Notes: generated by a model not told the origin, from the letters alone. DNA of 64,000 nt from Salmonella enterica subsp. enterica serovar Typhimurium str. LT2 (GCF_000006945.2 NC_003197.2:682001-746000); one strand, 5' to 3'. Positions 47,981-58,811 are shown, numbered from the stretch's first letter. Made by a program: numbers and translations.

Positions 47981-47999
47981 CCGCACCGTTCAGAGGCAA
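47981..47999 (-). promoter_or_regulatory. Weaker NtrC-like site upstream of gltI
   Basis: GCACC (47983-47987), GTTCA, GAGGC (47993-47997) repeats 11 bases of the stronger site exactly (GCACCGTTCAG) and lies 29 bp from it, about three helical turns. The second half-site matches GGTGC only partly. Confidence 0.45.
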
Positions 48000-48009
48000 A
48001 AATCCTACA

Positions 48010-48028
48010 TTGCACCGTTCAGGTGCTA
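48010..48028 (-). promoter_or_regulatory. Strong NtrC-like site upstream of gltI
   Basis: TTGCACC (48010-48016), GTTCA, GGTGCT (48022-48027) fits the NtrC consensus TGCACC-N5-GGTGCA with one mismatch and is nearly the same as site 1 of glnA as I remember it. It lies downstream of the predicted sigma-54 start, near +66. Confidence 0.6.
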
Positions 48029-48094
48029 CCGATGATCGATTTTGGTGCGACCAGGTTGCACAAGCAGCCAGAACAGGTTTGCCATGTTTAACAA

Positions 48095-48110
48095 AGCAAT
48101 AGACGTGCCA
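48095..48110 (-). promoter_or_regulatory. Sigma-54 promoter of gltI
   Basis: On the minus strand TGGCACG, TCTA, TTGCT (48110-48095) is a perfect match to TGGCACG-N4-TTGCW. The start would be near 48084, giving a leader of about 260 bases. NtrC control of the glt operon has been reported in E. coli, in agreement. Confidence 0.75.
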
Positions 48111-48134
48111 GAATGGGGGAAAAAGGAGGATTTT

Positions 48135-48166
48135 CAGGCCGGATAAATGAAGCGCTATCCGGCCTG
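48135..48166. repeat. REP-like palindrome after lnt
   Basis: CAGGCCGGATA (48135-48145) and TATCCGGCCTG (48156-48166) form a perfect 11-bp stem with a 10-base loop containing GCGCT, typical of a single REP/PU element in the 3' region of an operon. It may protect the lnt mRNA end. Confidence 0.7.
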
Positions 48167-48174
48167 GGGAGAGA

Positions 48175-50611
<2,437 letters not shown>

Positions 50612-50684
50612 GGCGTCGTATGGGTTCTCATGTTAGTTAATACAAAGCTCGTCATGCGTATACTCAGCTGTGACGGCATGTTTT

Positions 50685-50762
50685 GCCTGATGGCGCTACG
50701 CTTATCAGGCCTACAAAAGGCATGAATGTAGGCCGGATAAGGCGCAAGCGCCGCCATCCGGC
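50685..50762. repeat. BIME: two inverted REP elements
   Basis: GCCTGATGGCGCTACGC...TTATCAGGCC (50685-50711) and GCCGGATAAGGCG...CCATCCGGC (50732-50762) are two facing REP units in the gap between ybeY and corC. They are extragenic palindromes that bind gyrase, Pol I or IHF in enterobacteria and can uncouple expression of ybeY from corC. Confidence 0.9.
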
Positions 50763-50768
50763 AAGCTA

Positions 50769-51242
50769 CTATTCTGCAATCTTCTCGGCAATGTACGGAT
50801 CCTCATAGCCCATAGCAAGCATAATCTCCGTTTCGAGAGACTCCATCTCTTCCGCTTCGTCATCGTCGATATGATCGTAACCCAGCAAATGCAGGCTACC
50901 GTGCACGACCATGTGCGCCCAGTGCGCCTCCAGCGGCTTGCTCTGTTCTTGCGCTTCCTGCTCCACGACCTGACGGCAAATAATCAGATCGCCCAGTAGC
51001 GGCATTTCAATGCCGGCGGGCGCTTCAAACGGGAAGGAGAGAACATTAGTGGGTTTATCTTTCCCGCGGTACGTCAAATTAAGGTCGTGGCTTTCGGCCT
51101 CATCCACCAGACGGATTGTGACTTCCGCCTCTTCCTGAAACTGCGGAATAACGCCGTCCAGCCAGCGTTGAAACTGAGCTTCATCCGGCAGGCCCGCGTG
51201 GTTTTCACAGGCCAACTGTAAATCGAGGATCACCTGGCTCAT
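50769..51242 (-). CDS. ybeY: Endoribonuclease YbeY
   Basis: YbeY (157 aa) is a zinc-dependent RNase for 16S rRNA 3'-end maturation and ribosome quality control. The metal motif HGSLHLLGYDH near residues 114-124 (HxxxHxxxxxH) and the conserved RGKDKPTNVLSFPF near 60 are intact. It overlaps ybeZ by 4 bp. Confidence 0.96.
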   Translation of the reverse strand: MSQVILDLQLACENHAGLPDEAQFQRWLDGVIPQFQEEAEVTIRLVDEAESHDLNLTYRGKDKPTNVLSFPFEAPAGIEMPLLGDLIICRQVVEQEAQEQSKPLEAHWAHMVVHGSLHLLGYDHIDDDEAEEMESLETEIMLAMGYEDPYIAEKIAE

Positions 51243-52285
51243 TTCTGTTCCTGCTCCTGGGCTTCACGCTTACGCTCTGCCGCCAACGCCGCTTTGCGTT
51301 TTTGTTCGGCCTCTTCCCAGGCTTCATAGGCGTTAACAATGCGGGCAACGACCGGATGGCGCACCACGTCTTCGCTGTGGAAGAAGTTGAAACTGATTTC
51401 ATCGACTTCCGCCAGCACTTCAATGGCATGACGCAAGCCGGATTTGGTGTTGCGTGGCAGGTCAATCTGCGTCACGTCGCCGGTGATCACCGCTTTCGAG
51501 TTAAAGCCGATACGCGTCAGGAACATCTTCATCTGTTCGATAGTGGTGTTCTGGCTTTCATCCAGAATGATAAAGGCGTCGTTTAATGTGCGTCCGCGCA
51601 TATAGGCCAGCGGCGCGACTTCAATCACATTGCGTTCAATCAGCTTCTCGACTTTTTCAAAGCCGAGCATTTCGAACAGCGCGTCATACAGCGGACGCAG
51701 GTACGGGTCCACCTTCTGACTTAAATCGCCTGGCAGAAAGCCGAGTTTTTCGCCCGCTTCCACCGCCGGACGGGTCAGTAGAATACGGCGAATCTCCTGG
51801 CGCTCCAGGGCGTCTACCGCAGCGGCGACCGCAAGATACGTTTTACCGGTACCCGCCGGGCCGACGCCAAAGGTAATATCATGATCGAGAATATTGGCGA
51901 TGTACTGCGCCTGGTTCGGGGTACGCGGTTTAATCACGCCGCGCTTGGTTTTGATATTAATAGCTTTGCCATAGTCAGGCACGCTTTCCGCGCTCTGTTC
52001 CAGCACCCGCGCTTCTTTGATCGCCAGATGAATTTGTTCCGGTTCGATATCCTGAGTCTGGCCGCGCATCGGTGCGGTATCGACATACAGACTTCGCAAA
52101 ATATCTGTCGCCGCGGTCACGCAAATCGGACGACCGGTCAGTTTAAAGTGATTGTCACGGCGGTTGATTTCAATACCGAGACGACGTTCGAGCTGTTTAA
52201 TATTGTCATCAAACGGCCCGCAAAGGCTCAACAGACGGGCGTTGTCTGCGGGCTCAAGGGTAATTTCGCGAGTGTCTATATTCAA
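51239..52285 (-). CDS. ybeZ: PhoH-like NTPase YbeZ (TTG start)
   Basis: YbeZ (348 aa) is a PhoH-family ATPase that works with YbeY in RNA metabolism. Walker A GPAGTGKT near residue 140 and the DEXX-type FIILDESQNTT near 232 are present. The start chosen is TTG at 52285 (52285-52283), with AGAGGA six bases before it, matching the shorter E. coli start (MNIDTREITL). An in-frame ATG at 52324 would add 13 Arg/Lys-rich residues and cannot be excluded. The C-terminal tail is Glu/Gln/Lys rich. Confidence 0.9.
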   Translation of the reverse strand: MNIDTREITLEPADNARLLSLCGPFDDNIKQLERRLGIEINRRDNHFKLTGRPICVTAATDILRSLYVDTAPMRGQTQDIEPEQIHLAIKEARVLEQSAESVPDYGKAINIKTKRGVIKPRTPNQAQYIANILDHDITFGVGPAGTGKTYLAVAAAVDALERQEIRRILLTRPAVEAGEKLGFLPGDLSQKVDPYLRPLYDALFEMLGFEKVEKLIERNVIEVAPLAYMRGRTLNDAFIILDESQNTTIEQMKMFLTRIGFNSKAVITGDVTQIDLPRNTKSGLRHAIEVLAEVDEISFNFFHSEDVVRHPVVARIVNAYEAWEEAEQKRKAALAAERKREAQEQEQK

Positions 52286-52412
52286 ACTGTTCCTCTTGTG
52301 TCTGTATCGCCGGACGCTGAACACTTACCGGCATCTAAGGAAATTATTCACGCCATAGGGAAAAGGCGCAAGCATTGCAATGAAGATGGGGATGAAGAGA
52401 GAAAATTGCAAG

Positions 52413-52468
52413 GCCCGTCGGGCGACAGGCCATGACCAGGAAGCCCGACAGGCGTAGCGCCATCGGGC
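52413..52468. repeat. REP element between ybeZ and miaB
   Basis: GCCCGACAGGCGTAGCGCC followed by ATCGGGC (52443-52468) is a REP-type palindrome, with a partial partner GCCCGTCGGGC at 52413-52423. It lies between miaB and ybeZ, so it may separate their mRNA levels. Confidence 0.75.
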
Positions 52469-52489
52469 ATTATTGCCTTTTCAGCAGGG

Positions 52490-53914
52490 TTAAGGCTGGT
52501 AGAATCCTACGCCCAGCTCATTTTCTTTACGGGTACGGGCAATGACGGACTCCGGCGTTTCGGCGACGCGCAGCCCCATTTCATCTTCGGTACGCACCAC
52601 TTTTCCGCGCAGGGAGTTCGGATAGACGTCAGTAATTTCCACATCGACAAACTTACCAATCATCTCCGGCGTGCCTTCAAAGTTCACCACCCGATTGTTT
52701 TCGGTACGGCCAGACAGTTCCATAATGTTTTTACGCGACGTGCCTTCCACCAGAATGCGCTGTGTCGTGCCGAGCATACGGCGGCTCCATGCCATCGCCT
52801 GCTGATTGATACGCTCTTGCAGAATATACAGACGCTGCTTCTTCTCTTCTTCCGGCACGTCATCAACCATATCGGCAGCCGGCGTTCCCGGACGCGCAGA
52901 GAAGATAAAGCTGTAGCTCATATCAAAGTTGACGTCAGCGATAAGCTTCATGGTTTTTTCGAAATCATCGGTAGTTTCGCCAGGGAATCCGACGATAAAG
53001 TCAGAGCTTATCTGAATGTCCGGCCGCGCCGCGCGCAGTTTACGGATGATTGCTTTATATTCCAGCGCAGTGTGGGTGCGCCCCATCAGATTCAACACGC
53101 GATCGGAACCGCTCTGTACCGGCAGATGCAGGAAACTGACCAGTTCCGGCGTATCGCGGTATACCTCGATAATATCGTCGGTGAACTCAATCGGATGGCT
53201 GGTGGTAAAGCGAATACGGTCAATGCCGTCGATGGCGGCAACCAGACGCAGCAGATCGGCAAAGGTACCGGTGGTGCCGTCGTAGTTTTCTCCGCGCCAG
53301 GCGTTAACGTTCTGGCCCAGCAGGTTGACCTCACGCACGCCCTGCGCCGCTAACTGGGCGATTTCGAACAGGATATCGTCTGAGGGACGGCTGACTTCTT
53401 CACCGCGGGTATACGGTACCACACAGTAAGTACAATATTTATTGCAGCCTTCCATGATAGAAACGAAAGCGGTCGGGCCTTCTGCGCGCGGTTCCGGCAA
53501 ACGGTCGAACTTCTCGATTTCCGGGAAGCTGATATCGACCACCGGGCTGCGGTCGCCACGCACGGAGTTAATCATCTCCGGTAGGCGGTGTAAGGTTTGC
53601 GGGCCAAAAATAATGTCGACGTAATGGGCGCGTTGACGAATGTGCTCGCCTTCCTGGGAAGCCACGCAGCCGCCGACGCCGATAATCAGATCGGGATTTT
53701 TCTCTTTTAACAGTCTCCAGCGACCTAATTGATGGAAGACTTTTTCCTGAGCCTTCTCGCGGATTGAGCAGGTATTCAACAGCAGCACATCCGCCTCTTC
53801 CGCCACGTCGGTCAGTTGATAGCCGTGGGTGGCGTCCAGCAGATCGGCCATCTTCGATGAATCGTACTCGTTCATCTGACAGCCCCAGGTTTTAATATGG
53901 AGTTTTTTAGTCAT
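52490..53914 (-). CDS. miaB: tRNA-2-methylthio-N6-dimethylallyladenosine synthase MiaB
   Basis: MiaB (474 aa) is a radical SAM methylthiotransferase acting on A37 of tRNA. It shows the N-terminal cluster cysteines (KTWGCQMNEYDS, NTCSIREKA, GCVASQEG), the radical SAM motif CNKYCTYC near residue 157 and a C-terminal TRAM domain. The ATG at 53914 (MTKKLHIKTW) gives the E. coli length; the open frame beyond it to 54073 is not conserved. It is divergent from ubiF. Confidence 0.96.
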   Translation of the reverse strand: MTKKLHIKTWGCQMNEYDSSKMADLLDATHGYQLTDVAEEADVLLLNTCSIREKAQEKVFHQLGRWRLLKEKNPDLIIGVGGCVASQEGEHIRQRAHYVDIIFGPQTLHRLPEMINSVRGDRSPVVDISFPEIEKFDRLPEPRAEGPTAFVSIMEGCNKYCTYCVVPYTRGEEVSRPSDDILFEIAQLAAQGVREVNLLGQNVNAWRGENYDGTTGTFADLLRLVAAIDGIDRIRFTTSHPIEFTDDIIEVYRDTPELVSFLHLPVQSGSDRVLNLMGRTHTALEYKAIIRKLRAARPDIQISSDFIVGFPGETTDDFEKTMKLIADVNFDMSYSFIFSARPGTPAADMVDDVPEEEKKQRLYILQERINQQAMAWSRRMLGTTQRILVEGTSRKNIMELSGRTENNRVVNFEGTPEMIGKFVDVEITDVYPNSLRGKVVRTEDEMGLRVAETPESVIARTRKENELGVGFYQP

Positions 53915-54057
53915 CGACTTGCTCTTGCGAAATAGTGGCTGAAAAGCAGGGCGCATAGTGTAATGCTTTGGCGCGGTTGTGACCAGTATGACTGACGTCA
54001 GCCCTAATGGGTAAAAAATCCTGTAAACTTGTCTAAAACGTAACAGGATGAATGACC

Positions 54058-55233
54058 ATGACAAATCAACCAACGGAAATTGCCATTGTCGGCGGGGGAA
54101 TGGTCGGCGGCGCGCTGGCGCTGGGTCTGGCGCAGCAAGGGTTTACGGTGATGGTAATAGAACATGCCGCGCCTGCGCCGTTTGTGGCGGACAGCCAGCC
54201 TGACGTGCGGATTTCGGCCATTAGCGCGGCATCCGTGGCGCTGCTCAAGGGACTGGGCGTTTGGGAGGCGGTGCAGGGGATGCGTAGCCATCCTTATCGG
54301 CGACTGGAGACCTGGGAGTGGGAAAACGCCCATGTGGTGTTCGACGCCGCTGAACTCAAGCTGCCGCTGTTAGGCTATATGGTAGAGAACAACGTCCTGC
54401 AACAGGCGCTATGGCAGGCGCTGGAAGCGCACCCCGGCGTGACGCTGCGCGTTCCGGCTTCACTGGCGGCATTGCAACGCCGCCACGATGGTTATGCGCT
54501 GGAACTGGCCGACGGCGAATGTATCACGCCGAAGTTAGTGATTGGCGCCGACGGCGCGAATTCGCAGGTTCGGCAAATGGCGGGAATTGGCATTCATGCC
54601 TGGCAATATGCGCAGTCGTGTATGCTTATCACCGTCAAGTGTGAAAATGCGCCAGGCGACAGCACCTGGCAGCAGTTTACGCCAACGGGGCCGCGCGCCT
54701 TTTTGCCGCTGTTCGATGATTGGGCGTCGCTGGTGTGGTATGACGCTCCGGCACGTATTCGCCAGTTGCAGGGTTTATCGATGACGCAATTGCAGGTGGA
54801 AATTAACCAGCACTTTCCGGCGCGTCTGGGGGCGGTGATGCCTGTCGCGGCGGGCGCGTTTCCGCTAACCCGTCGTCACGCGTTGCAGTATGCGCAACCG
54901 GGGCTGGCGCTGGTAGGCGACGCGGCGCATACCATTCATCCGCTGGCCGGGCAGGGCGTCAACCTGGGGTATCGGGATGTTGATGCGTTGATTGATGTGC
55001 TGGCGAGTGCCCGTAGCTATGGCGAGTCCTGGGCCAGCCATTCGGTGTTGAAACGCTATCAGACGCGGCGCATGGCAGATAATTTTATGATGCAAAGTGG
55101 AATGGATCTGTTTTATGCCGGGTTCAGCAATGAACTGCCGCCGCTGCGTATTTTACGCAATATGGGGCTGATGGCGGCGCAGCGCGCAGGCGTGCTAAAA
55201 CGTCAGGCGCTTAAGTATGCGTTGGGGTTGTAA
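54058..55233 (+). CDS. ubiF: Ubiquinone biosynthesis C6-hydroxylase UbiF
   Basis: UbiF (391 aa) is a flavoprotein monooxygenase that hydroxylates 2-octaprenyl-3-methyl-6-methoxy-benzoquinol in ubiquinone synthesis. The FAD motif GGGMVGGALALG (residues 12-23), the DG motif GADGANSQVRQMAG near 163 and GDAAHTIHPLAGQG near 285 are intact. The start is the ATG at 54058 as in E. coli; an ATG two codons earlier (54052) is closer to the AGGA at 54044. Confidence 0.94.
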   Translation: MTNQPTEIAIVGGGMVGGALALGLAQQGFTVMVIEHAAPAPFVADSQPDVRISAISAASVALLKGLGVWEAVQGMRSHPYRRLETWEWENAHVVFDAAELKLPLLGYMVENNVLQQALWQALEAHPGVTLRVPASLAALQRRHDGYALELADGECITPKLVIGADGANSQVRQMAGIGIHAWQYAQSCMLITVKCENAPGDSTWQQFTPTGPRAFLPLFDDWASLVWYDAPARIRQLQGLSMTQLQVEINQHFPARLGAVMPVAAGAFPLTRRHALQYAQPGLALVGDAAHTIHPLAGQGVNLGYRDVDALIDVLASARSYGESWASHSVLKRYQTRRMADNFMMQSGMDLFYAGFSNELPPLRILRNMGLMAAQRAGVLKRQALKYALGL

Positions 55234-55299
55234 CCCGTTGAATGCCTTACCCGGTTTGTAAAAACGCTCAATTGCAGGTCGGGTAAGCGTATTGACATC

Positions 55300-55875
55300 T
55301 TACTTTACTGCAAATAAAGCACATAAACCTAATTTCCCTTTAAAATCAATTTCATACCAAGGTGATGCCATTTCAATTGTGCATACGTTGTATTGGCAAC
55401 GTACTACTTTATGTAGCATCAGTAATGTGGAACTCATTGATTTTACAAGAATCGCCAGGGTGATTAATGCGGCGATAATCCGATACCACGTCAGTGTTGC
55501 ATGTTGGACATCAAACCACAGAATATAAAAAGTGATGATGTGAAGAATGACTTTGCTGGACAGGGCGCGAATATAGAATCCACGCAGCGCCGTTTTCGAG
55601 GAAAACGCGACATTAATCAGCGCGCTTTGTTTTTCTTGCACAGGGATCCCTGGCAGATACACTATCCATTCCGCACTATTCTGGCGCAACATGACGGCCT
55701 TTTTCTGGTGCAGTATATGTAGCCTCATTGACACTGCCACGGGGTAAACCAGACCCAAAATAATCAACCAGGCGGCGCTGGCCGTGATATCAATGAAGGT
55801 GAAAGCGCAGAGCAAGACGACCATAAAAAATGTTAATGGCCGCAAAAAGAGATACCAACAAAACTGGTAATTCAT
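55300..55875 (-). CDS. Orphan membrane protein of unknown function
   Basis: I do not recognise this 191-aa protein. It has a short charged N-terminus, two hydrophobic segments near residues 10-30 and 33-52, two more near residues 108-128 and 130-150, and a cytosolic-looking tail. There is no good Shine-Dalgarno before the ATG at 55875 (weak). The DNA is more AT-rich than ubiF, which suggests later acquisition. It lies between ubiF and the tRNA operon, leftward, and has no counterpart in E. coli K-12 here as far as I recall. Some Salmonella genomes list a putative inner membrane protein at this place. Confidence 0.65.
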   Translation of the reverse strand: MNYQFCWYLFLRPLTFFMVVLLCAFTFIDITASAAWLIILGLVYPVAVSMRLHILHQKKAVMLRQNSAEWIVYLPGIPVQEKQSALINVAFSSKTALRGFYIRALSSKVILHIITFYILWFDVQHATLTWYRIIAALITLAILVKSMSSTLLMLHKVVRCQYNVCTIEMASPWYEIDFKGKLGLCALFAVK

Positions 55876-55973
55876 TGTGAGGTTACCGAACGATCCCTGT
55901 AAGGCTTTATCATAGCGTTTTACTGATAGCAGGGCATTAAGGGGGAAACCTCTTTCGGAATTTATAAACGCAG

Positions 55974-56004
55974 AAAAGCAAAAAGCTCGCCGAAGCGAGC
56001 TTTT
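55974..56004 (-). terminator. Intrinsic terminator of the tRNA operon
   Basis: On the minus strand AAAAGCTCGC, loop TTCG, GCGAGCTTTT (56004-55981), followed by more T (TGCTTTT). It lies 6 bp after the last tRNA (glnX). Confidence 0.9.
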
Positions 56005-56010
56005 TAAAGG

Positions 56011-56085
56011 TGGCTGGGGTACGAGGATTCGAACCTCGGAATGCCGGAATCAGAATCCGGTGCCTTACCGCTTGGCGATACCCCA
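56011..56085 (-). tRNA. glnX: tRNA-Gln (CTG anticodon), glnX
   Basis: 75 nt with encoded CCA. The anticodon loop reads TTCTGATT (anticodon CTG), reading CAG codons. The T-loop GGTTCGAATCC and acceptor TGGGGTA/TACCCCA are intact. Sequence is the same as glnV next to it. Last gene of the operon. Confidence 0.96.
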
Positions 56086-56128
56086 ATTGTCGTACTTCTT
56101 GCGCTCATTAGCAGAGCGTCTTTAAAAC

Positions 56129-56203
56129 TGGCTGGGGTACGAGGATTCGAACCTCGGAATGCCGGAATCAGAATCCGGTGCCTTACCGCTTGGCGATACC
56201 CCA
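56129..56203 (-). tRNA. glnV: tRNA-Gln (CTG anticodon), glnV
   Basis: 75 nt with CCA, identical over the mature sequence to glnX 43 bp away. Reads CAG codons. Confidence 0.96.
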
Positions 56204-56249
56204 ACAAATTATTTTCGAACCGGTCGAATACCTCGACGTGTTCTGAATA

Positions 56250-56326
56250 TGGTGGCTACGACGGGATTCGAACCTGTGACCCCATCATTATGAGTGATGT
56301 GCTCTAACCAACTGAGCTACGTAGCC
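56250..56326 (-). tRNA. metU: tRNA-Met (elongator, CAT), metU
   Basis: 77 nt with CCA. Acceptor GGCTACG/CGTAGCC and anticodon loop CTCATAA (CAT) identify the elongator methionine tRNA. Identical to metT. Confidence 0.95.
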
Positions 56327-56341
56327 AGATGATTTCTTCGA

Positions 56342-56416
56342 TGGCTGGGGTACCTGGATTCGAACCAGGGAATGCCGGTATCAAAAACCGGTGCCTTACC
56401 GCTTGGCGATACCCCA
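56342..56416 (-). tRNA. glnW: tRNA-Gln (TTG anticodon), glnW
   Basis: 75 nt with CCA, anticodon loop TTTTGATA (TTG), reading CAA. It differs from the CTG species mainly in the anticodon and T arms. Identical to glnU. Confidence 0.95.
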
Positions 56417-56451
56417 ATACCGTCGCGGTGAACCGCAAACTCGAAGAAATA

Positions 56452-56526
56452 TGGCTGGGGTACCTGGATTCGAACCAGGGAATGCCGGTATCAAAAACCG
56501 GTGCCTTACCGCTTGGCGATACCCCA
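56452..56526 (-). tRNA. glnU: tRNA-Gln (TTG anticodon), glnU
   Basis: 75 nt with CCA, identical over the mature sequence to glnW 35 bp away. Reads CAA codons. Confidence 0.95.
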
Positions 56527-56549
56527 TCCGTACAACGCTTATCGGTGAA

Positions 56550-56634
56550 TGGTGCGGGAGGCGAGACTTGAACTCGCACACCTTGCGGCGCCAGAACCTA
56601 AATCTGGTGCGTCTACCAATTTCGCCACTCCCGC
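56550..56634 (-). tRNA. leuW: tRNA-Leu (TAG anticodon), leuW
   Basis: 85 nt with CCA and a long variable arm typical of leucine tRNA. Anticodon loop ATTTAGGT (TAG) reads CUN codons. It lies second in the operon. Confidence 0.95.
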
Positions 56635-56642
56635 AAAAAAGA

Positions 56643-56719
56643 TGGTGGCTACGACGGGATTCGAACCTGTGACCCCATCATTATGAGTGATGTGCTCTAA
56701 CCAACTGAGCTACGTAGCC
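56643..56719 (-). tRNA. metT: tRNA-Met (elongator, CAT), metT
   Basis: 77 nt with CCA, identical to metU. First gene of the operon, about 33 bp from the predicted transcription start. Confidence 0.95.
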
Positions 56720-56758
56720 ATCTTTTTTTCGCGTTACCTTATCGGCGTTGCGGGGCGC

Positions 56759-56787
56759 ATTATGCGTATTGAGCCTTGAAGCGTCAA
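56759..56787 (-). promoter_or_regulatory. Promoter of the metT tRNA operon
   Basis: On the minus strand TTGACG (56787-56782), 17-bp spacer, CATAAT (56764-56759), then a GC-rich discriminator (GCGCCCCGC). Both hexamers match sigma-70 with one mismatch each, and the GC-rich start is typical of promoters under stringent control. Confidence 0.85.
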
Positions 56788-56901
56788 CCTCTTTTTCATC
56801 GAAAAACGTCGGAAAGTGTCTGTTTGGTTAGGTTGCGAACAGCGTGGCGCAATATTCGGCAATTATTGGTTATTAATCGTTTTTCCGAAAGTAGTTTGCT
56901 A

Positions 56902-56928
56902 TAAAAAAAGAGCCCCTAAGGGCTCTTT
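56902..56928 (-). terminator. Intrinsic terminator of asnB
   Basis: On the minus strand AAAGAGCCC, loop TTAG, GGGCTCTTT (56928-56907), followed by TTTTA. It lies 14 bp after the asnB stop codon. Confidence 0.92.
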
Positions 56929-56941
56929 CGTCATCGTTAAT

Positions 56942-58606
56942 TTACTGGTACGCCGACTGATGCACGCCGACCGCGCGGCCTGACGGGTCATCCATCGTTT
57001 TGAATGCTTCATCCCACTCAATGGCTTTGGCGGAAGAACAGGCCACGGACGGGCCGCCGGGTACGCATTCCGCCGCGCTCGGCACCGGGAACAGCTCTTC
57101 AAAAATTTCGCGGTACAGATACGCCTCTTTAGACGACGGCGTGTTGTATGGAAAGCGGAAGCGGGCGGTTTCCAGTTGTTGATCGGAAATCTGTTTCGCC
57201 GCCACCTCTTTCAGCGTATCAATCCAGCTGTAACCTACGCCGTCAGAGAATTGCTCTTTCTGACGCCACGCGACGCTTGCTGGCAGATAAGACTCGAAGC
57301 ACTCGCGCAGCACGTGTTTTTCCATCTTGCCGTTGCCGCACATTTTATCCTGTGGGTTGATACGCATCGCCACGTCGAGGAATTTTTTATCCAGGAACGG
57401 TACGCGCGCTTCCACGCCCCAGGCGGACATCGCTTTGTTGGCGCGGGCGCAGTCATACATATGCAGCGCCTGTAGCTTACGGACCGTCTCTTCATGTAAC
57501 TCTTTGGCGTTCGGCGCTTTATGGAAGTACAGGTAGCCGCCAAACACCTCATCGGAACCTTCGCCGGAGAGCACCATTTTGATGCCCATCGCTTTGATCT
57601 TACGCGACATCAGATACATCGGCGTTGAGGCGCGGATAGTGGTCACGTCATAGGTTTCAATGTGGTAGATAACATCACGAATGGCATCAAGGCCTTCCTG
57701 CACGGTGAAGTGAATTTCATGGTGCACGGTGCCGAGGTGGTTAGCCACTTCCTGGGCCGCCTTCAGGTCAGGCGAACCTTCCAGACCGACCGCAAAAGAG
57801 TGCAACTGTGGCCACCAGGCTTCGGAGCGCTCCTGATCTTCGACGCGACGGGCGGCGAATTTTTTGGTGATTGCCGAAATAACCGACGAGTCCAGACCGC
57901 CGGAGAGCAGCACGCCATAAGGGACGTCGGACATCAGGTGGCTTTTCACGGATTCTTCCAGCGCCTGGCGCAGCGCGTTTTTGTCGGTAACGTTGTCTTT
58001 TACCGCATCGAACTCAAACCAGTCGCGCTGATAGTACTGACGAATTTCGCCGTCTTTGCTCCACAGGTAGCTGCCCGCCGGGAACTCTTTAATGGTGCGG
58101 CAGACCGGGGTCAGCGCTTTCATTTCTGACGCTACGTAGAAGTTGCCGAATTCGTCATAACCCATATAGAGCGGAATAATACCGATATGGTCACGACCAA
58201 TCAGATAAGCGTCTTTTTCGCTGTCATACAGGGCGAAGGCGAACATCCCCTGTAAATCGTCAAGGAAATCCGGCCCTTTTTCCTGATACAGCGCGAGAAT
58301 AACTTCGCAGTCGGAGCCTGTCTGGAACGCGTAACGATCGCCATACTCCGCGCGTAACGTCTGATGGTTATAAATTTCACCGTTCACCGCCAGTACGTGG
58401 GTTTTTCTGGCGTTATACAGGGGCTGGGCGCCAGCGTTAACATCAACAATCGACAAGCGTTCATGTGCGAGAATCGCGTTATCGCAAGCGTAGATGCCGG
58501 ACCAGTCCGGGCCGCGATGGCGCATCAGGCGTGACAGTTCAAGGGCTTTTTTACGCAGTTCCGCTGCATCTGTTTTGATATCGAATACGCCGAAAATAGA
58601 ACACAT
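56942..58606 (-). CDS. asnB: Asparagine synthetase B (glutamine-hydrolysing)
   Basis: AsnB (554 aa) makes asparagine from aspartate, ATP and glutamine. After the initiator Met, Cys2 (MCSIFG) is the class II glutaminase nucleophile; RLSIVDV near 49 and NGEIYNH near 74 complete that domain. The synthetase domain has the PP-loop SGGLDSS near residue 233 and SGEGSDEVFGGY near 346. The ATG at 58606 matches the known start. Confidence 0.97.
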   Translation of the reverse strand: MCSIFGVFDIKTDAAELRKKALELSRLMRHRGPDWSGIYACDNAILAHERLSIVDVNAGAQPLYNARKTHVLAVNGEIYNHQTLRAEYGDRYAFQTGSDCEVILALYQEKGPDFLDDLQGMFAFALYDSEKDAYLIGRDHIGIIPLYMGYDEFGNFYVASEMKALTPVCRTIKEFPAGSYLWSKDGEIRQYYQRDWFEFDAVKDNVTDKNALRQALEESVKSHLMSDVPYGVLLSGGLDSSVISAITKKFAARRVEDQERSEAWWPQLHSFAVGLEGSPDLKAAQEVANHLGTVHHEIHFTVQEGLDAIRDVIYHIETYDVTTIRASTPMYLMSRKIKAMGIKMVLSGEGSDEVFGGYLYFHKAPNAKELHEETVRKLQALHMYDCARANKAMSAWGVEARVPFLDKKFLDVAMRINPQDKMCGNGKMEKHVLRECFESYLPASVAWRQKEQFSDGVGYSWIDTLKEVAAKQISDQQLETARFRFPYNTPSSKEAYLYREIFEELFPVPSAAECVPGGPSVACSSAKAIEWDEAFKTMDDPSGRAVGVHQSAYQ

Positions 58607-58811
58607 AGCCTTCTCCGTTAATCTGTTGCGTCGTACTTTTTGTATTTGCTTGACTAAAAAATGCCGCAAAGGCGTGGAAGGCGCAAGGGGATTACGGTCT
58701 GAAAAATGAAAAATGCAATCGTCATTGTTGATTAGTGAAAAATGATTACGTATTGCGCGGATTTATTGATGGATCTTCAGTTTTATCGTGGATTAATTGA
58801 ATTATGTTTTT

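Larger units (their letters stand above)
47821..48174. other. Control region of gltIJKL
   Basis: This 354-bp gene-free stretch holds, on the minus strand from right to left, a REP-like hairpin after lnt (48135-48166), a sigma-54-type promoter (48110-48095), two NtrC-like sites (48010-48028 and 47981-47999) and a long leader with C/A-rich sequence before gltI. Confidence 0.7.

Noticed and set aside
56011..56720. CRISPR-like regularly spaced repeats
   Set aside because: The repeats are tRNA genes with CCA ends, cloverleaf arms and legible anticodons.
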